A program made the position numbers and the translations under genes. Positions 1 through 5,715 of a DNA stretch of 7,796 nucleotides are shown here, in pieces; position 1 is the first letter of the stretch; every line of letters begins with the position of its first letter. Below the pieces are notes generated by a model. It did no database searches. It had not been told where the DNA came from and saw only the letters and a list, made by a program, of their open reading frames with translations. Location of the stretch: NCBI GenBank assembly GCA_020726205.1, contig DYTA01000051.1:1-7796 (forward strand), written 5' to 3'. Source of the DNA: Nitrosospira multiformis (GTDB taxonomy: Bacteria; Pseudomonadota; Gammaproteobacteria; Burkholderiales; UBA11063).

Positions 1-315
1 ACCTTGATATGCAATAGAAGCATCAACAAAGCGATCTGCAATAACACATATTCCAGCTTCTAAACTCGGCACAATTACCTGACGAATAATTTCCTGCCTT
101 GAAGCAAAATACAATAACAGCTCTGTGTTGTGGTGCATATGTTCACTATTTAATAATAGTTCACGAATCTTTTCACCAATAATTGTTCCACCAGGTTCCC
201 TTGTAACTACAACCTCTAACCCTTTACTCACTAAATATTGGCGAATAAAATCAACATGGGTAGATTTACCCGCACCATCAATTCCTTCAACAGAAAGAAA
301 TAAACCACGTTTCAT
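1..315 (-). CDS. tmk: Thymidylate kinase, N-terminal 105 residues (gene cut by window edge)
   Basis: This is the start of dTMP kinase, which phosphorylates dTMP to dTDP with ATP in the cytoplasm for dTTP synthesis. The reverse strand from the ATG at 315 reads open through 105 codons to the window edge. It shows the P-loop E-G-I-D-G-A-G-K-S-T (residues 10-19), the T-R-E-P-G-G-T motif (38-44), a conserved helix with T-E-L-L-L-Y-F-A-S-R (64-73) and the D-R-F-x-x-A-S-I-A-Y-Q-G dTMP-binding motif (94-105). The family is usually about 205-215 residues, so roughly half is present and the LID region is missing. A GGAG Shine-Dalgarno lies 5 nt before the ATG (321-324). The gene follows mltG by 32 bp with no terminator between them, so co-transcription is likely; in many proteobacteria holB comes next, but that lies outside the window. 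Identity is secure. Confidence 0.96.
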   Translation of the reverse strand, partial: MKRGLFLSVEGIDGAGKSTHVDFIRQYLVSKGLEVVVTREPGGTIIGEKIRELLLNSEHMHHNTELLLYFASRQEIIRQVIVPSLEAGICVIADRFVDASIAYQG

Positions 316-347
316 AAACACTCCGTCAAGATTTCAAATTAAATTAA

Positions 348-1352
348 TTATTTATTTAAATACTGATTAACTGCCTTACTATGCTCTTGATAAGTACTTG
401 AAAATTTAGTTTTTCCTTTACCAATAGCAACAAAATATAAGACATTTGATTCTAATTTAGGCATTGCTGCTGCCTTTAATGCAGTCAATGATGGCATACA
501 AATTGGGGTTGGTGGTAACCCACTATGCAAATAAGTATTATATGGTGTATCAATTGCAAAATCAGCCCGAGTAATTCTAGGTTTATTATTTAATCCATAA
601 AATACAGCTGGGTCATCCTGCAAACGCATACCTATTTTTAAGCGATTATTAAACACCGTTGAGATTAATACCATATCATCATTATCATTGGTTTCTTTCT
701 GTATTAAACTAGCTAAAGTTAACAACTCATATGAAGTTTTAACTTGAGACTGTTGATTACGCTGACTCCATACATCTCCTATTTTGTCCTGTAACATCTT
801 ATATCCATTTTGCATAATTTCTAAATCGCTTTGATTTGGAGCAATAAAATAAGTTGCAGGATAGATTAATCCCTCCATACTTGGTGCGTCAATTTTTAAC
901 CGTTCCCTTATTTGTTGGTCACTCATCGATTCAGTCAAATGTAAGATTTGAGATTCAGAGTATAATACATTACGAACCTGCTTAAAGTTCCATCCCTCCA
1001 AAATAGTAATACCTATTTCATCTGGCTTACCATTGGTTATACGTTGAATAATATCAAACATTGACATTGGTTTAGCTAGAATATACATACCAGCAGTAAC
1101 TTTCGTATCTTTACCGGTTAATCGACTAACGATTATAAATAAACGAGGATAGGCAATCAAGCTAGCTTTACTTAATTTACGAGCTACTTTATGCAAATTA
1201 TCACCCTTGCTAATTACTAATTGATAGTTTTTATTTGGTATAGCTTGAGGATAAAAAACTTCGTACCCAGTATAAAAAGCAATTAAGATAAAAAAAACTA
1301 ATAAAAATTTTAAAAAACGATTGTTGGATGTATTATTTATTTTTTTTGCCAT
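348..1352 (-). CDS. mltG: Endolytic murein transglycosylase MltG (YceG family)
   Basis: This inner-membrane enzyme cleaves nascent glycan strands of peptidoglycan and is thought to set glycan chain length. The 334-residue protein has the family's normal length (E. coli 340). A single N-terminal membrane segment (about residues 13-30) anchors it with the bulk in the periplasm. A LysM-like region follows (about 43-108, with V-S-K-G-D-N-L-H-K-V and K-V-T-A-G-M-Y). The YceG catalytic domain contains E-G-L-I-Y-P-A-T-Y (160-168), A-S-L-I-Q-K-E-T (214-221), N-N-R-L-K-I-G-M-R-L-Q-D-D-P (235-248), Y-N-T-Y and S-G-L-P-P (271-281), and a Y-F-V-A-x-G-K-G tail motif. Aligning A-S-L-I-Q-K-E-T with the E. 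coli motif puts E220 at the catalytic Glu218, so it should be active; the preceding Glu of E. coli is Gln here. The ATG at 1352 fits the short Lys-rich cytoplasmic tail, although the ribosome site is weak (AAAGAAA). It is probably the first gene of an mltG-tmk operon. Confidence 0.96.
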   Translation of the reverse strand: MAKKINNTSNNRFLKFLLVFFILIAFYTGYEVFYPQAIPNKNYQLVISKGDNLHKVARKLSKASLIAYPRLFIIVSRLTGKDTKVTAGMYILAKPMSMFDIIQRITNGKPDEIGITILEGWNFKQVRNVLYSESQILHLTESMSDQQIRERLKIDAPSMEGLIYPATYFIAPNQSDLEIMQNGYKMLQDKIGDVWSQRNQQSQVKTSYELLTLASLIQKETNDNDDMVLISTVFNNRLKIGMRLQDDPAVFYGLNNKPRITRADFAIDTPYNTYLHSGLPPTPICMPSLTALKAAAMPKLESNVLYFVAIGKGKTKFSSTYQEHSKAVNQYLNK

Positions 1353-1395
1353 GAATATTTCTTTGTCAATTAATCAAGTTAAAAGTTAAGTTATG

Positions 1396-1404
1396 ATTTT
1401 AACA
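1396..1404 (-). promoter_or_regulatory. Candidate extended -10 promoter for mltG-tmk
   Basis: On the minus strand this reads TGTTAAAAT, an extended -10 (TGn plus TAAAAT, one mismatch to TATAAT). It would place a transcription start near 1389 and leave a leader of about 37 nt before the mltG ATG. The best -35 candidate is a poor one (CTGACG at 1421-1426, 19 bp spacer). The same 11 bases, TATGTTAAAAT, occur in the divergent dnaX promoter. Assignment is by eye only. Confidence 0.45.
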
Positions 1405-1539
1405 TAATTAACCTTAAATTCGTCAGATACTCCCCCTAATCAATATGTTTACAACATTAATCACGACTAATTAAAAGTTAATTTATTTGATTAAGCAATA
1501 ATATATAATAATTAGACATCTCGAATTATCATTAATCTA

Positions 1540-1548
1540 TGTTAAAAT
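1540..1548 (+). promoter_or_regulatory. Candidate extended -10 promoter for dnaX
   Basis: The plus strand reads TGTTAAAAT, an extended -10 element. It predicts a start near 1555 and a leader of about 30 nt to the dnaX ATG. No good -35 lies at 16-18 bp; TAGACA at 1513-1518 resembles one but is 24 bp away. An extended -10 can work without a strong -35. The remaining divergent intergenic sequence (1353-1584) is AT-rich, and I recognise no operator, RNA or small gene in it. Confidence 0.5.
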
Positions 1549-1584
1549 TAGGTCGCAATATAACTTTAAAAAAGTACTTTAGAT

Positions 1585-3345
1585 ATGAATCATATGGTTT
1601 TGGCACGCAAATGGCGCCCTAAAAAATTTGTCGATCTGGTTGGACAAAAAAACACAGTTACTATTCTACAAAATATTATTCAAAGCGGTCGTTTACATCA
1701 TGCATACCTATTAACAGGTACACGCGGTGTAGGTAAAACAACCATAGCACGAATTATTGCTAAAGCACTAAATTGTTTATCACCATCAGAAAACGAACCG
1801 TGTGGAACTTGTGATCATTGTCAACAAATAGATATTGGACGATTCGTTGATGTAATAGAAATTGATGCAGCATCCAATACAGGTGTTGATAATATTCGTG
1901 AAGTTTTAGAAAATGCTCAATATACGCCGACAAGTGGAAAATATAAAATATACATTATAGATGAAGTACATATGCTATCAAAATCAGCTTTTAATGCAAT
2001 GTTAAAAACACTTGAAGAACCACCTGCTCATGTTGTATTCATATTAGCAACGACAGATCCACACAAAGTACCAATAACTGTACTATCACGTTGTCTACAG
2101 CTCAAGTTACGAAATTTGTCTGCACCAGAAATAGAAAGTTATTTAGCCAAAATATTAGAATTAGAGAATATTAAATTTGAACAGCCCGCACTACAAATAA
2201 TTGCAACCGCAGCGAATGGTAGTATGCGCGATGCTCTTTCATTAACAGATCAAGCAATTGCATTTAGCAATGGAGATATCACAATACAAATTTGTCAACA
2301 GATGCTAGGAATTAGTGATAATAACTCAATTTTTTCTCTTTTACAGGCTATAAATAATAGCAATAGTCAAATGTTAGTTGATATTTGTCGTAATTTAAAC
2401 GAGACTGGTTGCGACTTTGAAAATATTTTAGAACAACTTAATCGTGCACTATTTAATATTGGTTTAGCTCAATTAAGTAATCAACCAACACTACCAACAG
2501 AAATTATTACACTATCACAACAAATTTCACTACAAGACTGCCAGTTATATTTTGAAATCTCAAATTTAGGCTTAGAGCAAATTCAAAAAGTAAATGATAA
2601 ATATCCAATTTTCACCATGTGCTTACTCCGAATGTTAGCATTTACCATTGGAAGTAATGAACAAAAAACTATCATCATTAATACAAATAATTGTAATACC
2701 ATTGTAAGTTCACAATCGATTGTTACCTCAGAAAGCTATAATAATTCGACTACAAGAATAAATCCAATTAGTAGTAATCAATCAGAAATTACACAAAAAA
2801 CATTAAGTCCTACCACAATAGTTCAACAAAATACCAACGAAGATATAACTCCACCATGGGAAAATAAATTAGTTATAGATGAAAAAAAACTTCAAGAAAT
2901 AAAACCAGAAGTTAAAGATATCGTTATACCGCCAAAAACTCAATTCAATGGTAAATGGTTAGATTTTGTGCAAAATTTAGACTACAATCAAATTGATGCA
3001 GGTATTGCAGTTGTTCTTCGCAACTCATCACAAATCGAAAGCAATAATACTGATGAAATTAATCTGTTAATTAGTGATAAATTTAGAGAACTAGTATCTG
3101 CTAACTGTGTTGATACCATTGAAAATTTACTTTTGCAAAATTATAAAAAACATTATGACTTAAATTTTAACTTTGCAAATGAAGTGACCGATGGCAGTCT
3201 CAAACATCTTGAACAGACCAAAGCAGAACAATTACAAGAATTAGCTATCCAAGCAATTAATCAAGATCCAATTGTTAATGATATAGTTAATAATTTTGGT
3301 GGTAAAATTGTTAATAACTCAATTAAACCGCTAGAAATAAAGTAA
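1585..3345 (+). CDS. dnaX: DNA polymerase III clamp loader subunit tau (with possible gamma short form)
   Basis: DnaX is the ATPase motor of the clamp loader that puts the beta clamp on DNA; full-length tau also binds the polymerase alpha subunit and DnaB helicase. The 586-residue product starts like its family (V-L-A-R-K-W-R-P after four residues). AAA+ features are complete: Walker A G-T-R-G-V-G-K-T-T (45-53), four zinc-binding cysteines (C64, C73, C76, C79), Walker B Y-I-I-D-E-V-H (123-129), sensor 1 L-A-T-T-D (154-158), the S-R-C arginine finger (168-170) and sensor 2 G-S-M-R-D-A-L-S (212-219). Domain III is helical to about 355. A low-complexity N/S/T/Q-rich linker (about 358-420) follows, then the tau C-terminal region (from about 455). 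An A8 run at codons 433-435 could give a gamma-like product. The Shine-Dalgarno is weak. The usual ybaB-recR neighbours are absent; a convergent gene follows instead. Confidence 0.97.
   Translation: MNHMVLARKWRPKKFVDLVGQKNTVTILQNIIQSGRLHHAYLLTGTRGVGKTTIARIIAKALNCLSPSENEPCGTCDHCQQIDIGRFVDVIEIDAASNTGVDNIREVLENAQYTPTSGKYKIYIIDEVHMLSKSAFNAMLKTLEEPPAHVVFILATTDPHKVPITVLSRCLQLKLRNLSAPEIESYLAKILELENIKFEQPALQIIATAANGSMRDALSLTDQAIAFSNGDITIQICQQMLGISDNNSIFSLLQAINNSNSQMLVDICRNLNETGCDFENILEQLNRALFNIGLAQLSNQPTLPTEIITLSQQISLQDCQLYFEISNLGLEQIQKVNDKYPIFTMCLLRMLAFTIGSNEQKTIIINTNNCNTIVSSQSIVTSESYNNSTTRINPISSNQSEITQKTLSPTTIVQQNTNEDITPPWENKLVIDEKKLQEIKPEVKDIVIPPKTQFNGKWLDFVQNLDYNQIDAGIAVVLRNSSQIESNNTDEINLLISDKFRELVSANCVDTIENLLLQNYKKHYDLNFNFANEVTDGSLKHLEQTKAEQLQELAIQAINQDPIVNDIVNNFGGKIVNNSIKPLEIK
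2882..2915 (+). promoter_or_regulatory. Candidate slippery site for programmed frameshift in dnaX (gamma product)
   Basis: Eight consecutive A (2882-2889) cover codons GAA AAA AAA (433-435), containing the heptamer A AAA AAA. A -1 slip leads to eight new codons (T-S-R-N-K-T-R-S) and a TAA at 2913-2915, giving a product of about 443 residues. A +1 shift stops even sooner, at TAA 2900-2902. The position matches the E. coli site (near codon 430, gamma of 431 residues). A six-base inverted repeat (AACTTC at 2888-2893, GAAGTT at 2908-2913) might fold, but it begins inside the slippery run, closer than a normal stimulator. No strong upstream Shine-Dalgarno stimulator is seen. Transcriptional slippage on A8 is an equal alternative. 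Confidence 0.5.
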
Positions 3346-3355
3346 AAAATTAAAT

Positions 3356-3381
3356 AGACTAATTATTTTATTAATTAGTCT
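3356..3381. terminator. Bidirectional intrinsic terminator between dnaX and the GH76-like gene
   Basis: A 10-bp perfect stem (AGACTAATTA at 3356-3365 pairing with TAATTAGTCT at 3372-3381) encloses a 6-nt loop. On the plus strand it runs into a short T stretch (TTTT, 3381-3384), ending dnaX 11 bp after its stop codon. On the minus strand it is followed by ATTTAATTTTTTAC, ending the lipoprotein gene. The stem is AT-rich and so only moderately stable. It covers the last codons and TAA stop (3371-3373) of the minus-strand gene. Confidence 0.7.
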
Positions 3382-4816
3382 TTTCTAAATAACTAATACG
3401 CTGTTTAAGAATTAGTAATTCAAGTGCTGTAGCTGTACCTGGTGTTGAATATCCATCTGGAAAATTAGTAAATAATTTACCTGTTGCTAAAGCTGAATAA
3501 TTATTATGATTTGGGCTCACCAAGTAAGTCAAATTTGGTGACCAAGGATATCCTTGAGTATTAAGTTTACGTATTATCAATTGATTTGCATTATTTGTAA
3601 CAAAGTTAAGAATGATATTATAAAATTTTGCGTCAGATTTTAAATCATAATTCTCTAAGAATAGACTAAAGTACTGCCAATAGGCTAAGCGAAAAGCAAT
3701 TCCATCCCCATCACTAAACCAACCATTTGGATTCAGATAACCATAATCATCAAAAAAGCCATTATATTGATTAGAATAATTATAACTCGATAAAATTAAT
3801 TGCTTAGCAAATTGCATATATTTTTTATCTCCAGTCAGCTGTGCCAAAATTGCCATACCCGGTAAAACAACACCTTGATTATAAGTAAACATTTGATTAA
3901 CTACCGTACCATATGACTCACGATGAATCAATGATGAACCACCAGTAGTAATACCATCTAGCAGCAAACCATTCATATTTAACTTATTAAAATAACCTAA
4001 AAAATAACCATCAGCAACAATTTTGGCATTATTAAGAACTAAATTATAATTAAATTGATTATTGTTCGTGCCATATCTATACTTAATTAATTTAGCTAAT
4101 CTGGCGCCTGCTGTCACATATAATGAATTGGAAATAGTTGATTTGTATTCTGCTGCTCTTTGGTTACTACTAAACCACATTAAACTTACTGCTCCAGGAG
4201 TTCCAATTTGATTTAAATAATCATCTCGACTAATTCCATCAATATAAATTTTATATGCATAATTTAGCATCTTATCAATTTGTGGATTACTATTATCCAA
4301 ATTAGTTAAACCATCTGCATAACTTAAAAAAACATTAACCCACCACAATCTGTCATCTATATATAAGCAATGCTGCGTTTGTTTACATAATTGTTGTTGC
4401 TTAGTCACAGAAAAAGTATCCCAATTATTAACCTGATAAATGTTTTCCAATAAACTATTGTATGTCTGCTGATCCGCTGTTAACACAGGTAAGAAATCAT
4501 GAAACTGTCCAAGATAATTCTGATTTAGATCAATCATTGCTCCAATTACTAAAGGAACTTGCCAACGCTGATATTTAAAATCTGAACGAGCATTATTATC
4601 TTGTCCAGCAAAAATACCTTGAGTAAAAAATAAATTATAAACGGTATTTTTTAAACCAATAGTTTGTTGTGTTATTAGAGTGTCATTAGATTCGCATAAT
4701 TTATTATTAACTGTTAAGCTATTTTTTATTTTACCTGATTTGTCATAACCTAAATTATAAGTACTGCAAGCAGAAAGAACAAATATTGGTAAAAAAATTA
4801 ATGTTACTCGTCTCAT
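3371..4816 (-). CDS. Lipoprotein, glycoside hydrolase family 76-like (alpha-1,6-mannanase-like)
   Basis: This is a 481-residue predicted lipoprotein. A short signal peptide (M-R-R, hydrophobic stretch 4-13) ends in the lipobox L-S-A-C (14-17) with Ser at +2, so outer-membrane sorting is expected. The mature part has motifs I associate with GH76, an (alpha/alpha) barrel family that includes endo-alpha-1,6-mannanases and fungal Dfg5/Dcw1. These are I-D-D-R-L-W-W (153-159), whose Asp pair D154-D155 aligns with the catalytic D-D of the family; G-A-V-S-L-M-W-F followed by Y-K-S-T-I-S-N-S-L (208-232), like the family's G-G-x-W-W...Y-K-N-x-x-x-N; and T-Y-N-Q-G (311-315) with L-T-G-D-K-K-Y (327-333), like T-Y-N-Q-G...L-Y-x-x-T-G-D. 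The substrate cannot be named; the fold is likely, the mannanase activity is not proven. It lies 53 bp downstream of two lgt genes, but a terminator intervenes. No clear Shine-Dalgarno precedes the ATG. Confidence 0.72.
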   Translation of the reverse strand: MRRVTLIFLPIFVLSACSTYNLGYDKSGKIKNSLTVNNKLCESNDTLITQQTIGLKNTVYNLFFTQGIFAGQDNNARSDFKYQRWQVPLVIGAMIDLNQNYLGQFHDFLPVLTADQQTYNSLLENIYQVNNWDTFSVTKQQQLCKQTQHCLYIDDRLWWVNVFLSYADGLTNLDNSNPQIDKMLNYAYKIYIDGISRDDYLNQIGTPGAVSLMWFSSNQRAAEYKSTISNSLYVTAGARLAKLIKYRYGTNNNQFNYNLVLNNAKIVADGYFLGYFNKLNMNGLLLDGITTGGSSLIHRESYGTVVNQMFTYNQGVVLPGMAILAQLTGDKKYMQFAKQLILSSYNYSNQYNGFFDDYGYLNPNGWFSDGDGIAFRLAYWQYFSLFLENYDLKSDAKFYNIILNFVTNNANQLIIRKLNTQGYPWSPNLTYLVSPNHNNYSALATGKLFTNFPDGYSTPGTATALELLILKQRISYLEKTN

Positions 4817-4837
4817 AAAGAATCAATCTTAAAAAAA

Positions 4838-4858
4838 CAGCTGATTAAAGATCAGCTG
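4838..4858 (-). terminator. Intrinsic terminator after the lgt pair, just before the GH76-like start codon
   Basis: On the minus strand an 8-bp perfect stem (CAGCTGAT / ATCAGCTG, 5-nt loop) is followed directly by seven T (4837-4831), the classic Rho-independent form. It starts 11 bp after the stop codon of the downstream lgt, and its T-tract ends only 14 nt before the ATG of the lipoprotein gene at 4816. It therefore either separates two transcription units or acts as an attenuator in the lipoprotein leader. Confidence 0.82.
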
Positions 4859-4869
4859 AATTTATTATT

Positions 4870-5682
4870 TTAGTGAGTCAAATTAGTTTTACTCTTACTA
4901 CCCCACCAGAATATTATACAACCTGCAATTATCATTGGAATTGAATAAAACTGACCAAGCGATAACCCTGTAGATTGTACAATACCAGTTGCAAAAGAAT
5001 CTGGTTCACGAAAGAACTCCAAAATAAACCTAGCAAATCCATAACCGATCAGAAAAACACCAGAAGTCTGCCCTAGCAATCTAGATTTGCGAGTTGTGTA
5101 AAATACTAGCACAGCAAACAATAAAAGACCTTCCAAAGCAGCTTCATATAGCTGAGATGGATGACGAGGTAGCATAGTACCAGACTGAGGAAAAATCATT
5201 CCCCATGGTAAATTCTGACTACATAATCTTCCCCATAATTCACCATTTATAAAATTACCAATTCGACCAAAAAATAAACACATTGGTATCAGCGGCGCAA
5301 TAAAATCTGAAATAACAAAAAAATTACTTTTAATTTTGCGACCAAATAAATAGATTGCAACTAATACCCCAATCATTCCACCGTGAAATGACATTCCACC
5401 ATCCCAAGTTTGAAGTATTTTAAGTGGGTTAGCTAAATAATATGCAGGTTGATAGAACAAACAAAAACCTAATCTACCACCAATAACAGTACCTAAAATT
5501 CCACTAAATAAAAAATCATCAATCATCTTTTCGGTTAAAATTTGATGACCAAATTTCTTGATTCGCCACTTAGCTGCATATAAAAAAAATGAAAAACTAA
5601 GTACATACATTAATCCATACCAATGAAATTTTATTGGTCCCACACTAAAAGCAATTGGATTAAATTGAGGATACATTAACAT
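4870..5682 (-). CDS. lgt: Prolipoprotein diacylglyceryl transferase, second (downstream) copy
   Basis: Lgt transfers diacylglycerol from phosphatidylglycerol to the lipobox cysteine of prolipoproteins in the inner membrane, the first step of lipoprotein maturation. This 270-residue copy is a typical multi-pass protein (about seven membrane segments). It retains the key positions known from E. coli: H-W-Y-G (20-23, Tyr26 equivalent), S-F-H-G-G with H100 (His103), the signature G-R-I-G-N-F-I-N-G-E-L-W-G (139-151: R140, N143, E148, G151), H-P-S-Q-L-Y-E (174-180) and R-F-I-L-E-F-F-R-E-P-D with R218 and E222 (Arg239/Glu243). It should be functional. It is about 58-60% identical, counted by eye, to the copy just upstream, 33 bp away. 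An AGG 8 nt before the ATG could serve as ribosome site. No thyA follows, unlike E. coli; a terminator and the GH76-like lipoprotein gene follow instead. Confidence 0.95.
   Translation of the reverse strand: MLMYPQFNPIAFSVGPIKFHWYGLMYVLSFSFFLYAAKWRIKKFGHQILTEKMIDDFLFSGILGTVIGGRLGFCLFYQPAYYLANPLKILQTWDGGMSFHGGMIGVLVAIYLFGRKIKSNFFVISDFIAPLIPMCLFFGRIGNFINGELWGRLCSQNLPWGMIFPQSGTMLPRHPSQLYEAALEGLLLFAVLVFYTTRKSRLLGQTSGVFLIGYGFARFILEFFREPDSFATGIVQSTGLSLGQFYSIPMIIAGCIIFWWGSKSKTNLTH
4913..4918 (-). promoter_or_regulatory. Possible -10 element inside the 3' end of lgt, facing the GH76-like gene
   Basis: The minus strand reads TATAAT here, with a weak -35 (TTCCAA, 16 bp upstream). It would start transcription near 4906, giving a leader of about 90 nt that contains the 4838-4858 hairpin before the lipoprotein ATG. 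TATAAT-like words are common in AT-rich DNA, so this is only a candidate. Confidence 0.25.
5231..5265. repeat. 35-bp exact direct repeat shared by the two lgt genes (copy 1)
   Basis: These 35 bases, coding for the core of the Lgt signature (N-F-I-N-G-E-L-W-G and flanks), are identical to 6071-6105, exactly 840 bp away. Further identical blocks at the same offset are 5188-5205 with 6028-6045 and 5384-5406 with 6224-6246. They reflect gene duplication, with constraint or conversion at the conserved motifs. Confidence 0.85.
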
Positions 5683-5706
5683 CTAAAATACCTATATAAA
5701 AATTTA

Positions 5707-5712
5707 ATTATA
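5707..5712 (-). promoter_or_regulatory. Possible -10 element between the two lgt genes
   Basis: The minus strand reads TATAAT in the 33-bp gap between the lgt copies, with TTGAAC as a poorly spaced -35 (15 bp). If used, the second lgt would have its own transcript with a leader of about 18 nt. No terminator separates the two genes, so simple read-through is equally possible. Confidence 0.2.
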
Positions 5713-5715
5713 ACT

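Noticed and set aside
125..370. 81-codon plus-strand open frame across the start of tmk
   Set aside because: It is antisense to the clear tmk P-loop coding region and runs into the end of mltG. It has no ribosome site and its translation shows no recognisable motif.
1340..1347. A8 run (minus strand) at codons 2-5 of mltG as a phase-variation or slippage switch
   Set aside because: Lys-rich AAA codons after the start are common in AT-rich genomes, and MltG is a housekeeping enzyme. Nothing else supports switching. It is kept only as a caution for the dnaX slippery site.
1430..1436. Short C-rich stretch (ACTCCCCCT) in the mltG/dnaX intergenic region as an operator or RNA element
   Set aside because: It has no symmetry, repeat or pairing partner; a single short run is not evidence of a site.
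1353..1584. Possible small RNA or riboswitch in the divergent intergenic region
   Set aside because: No stable hairpin, terminator or conserved motif was found; the sequence is mostly unstructured AT.
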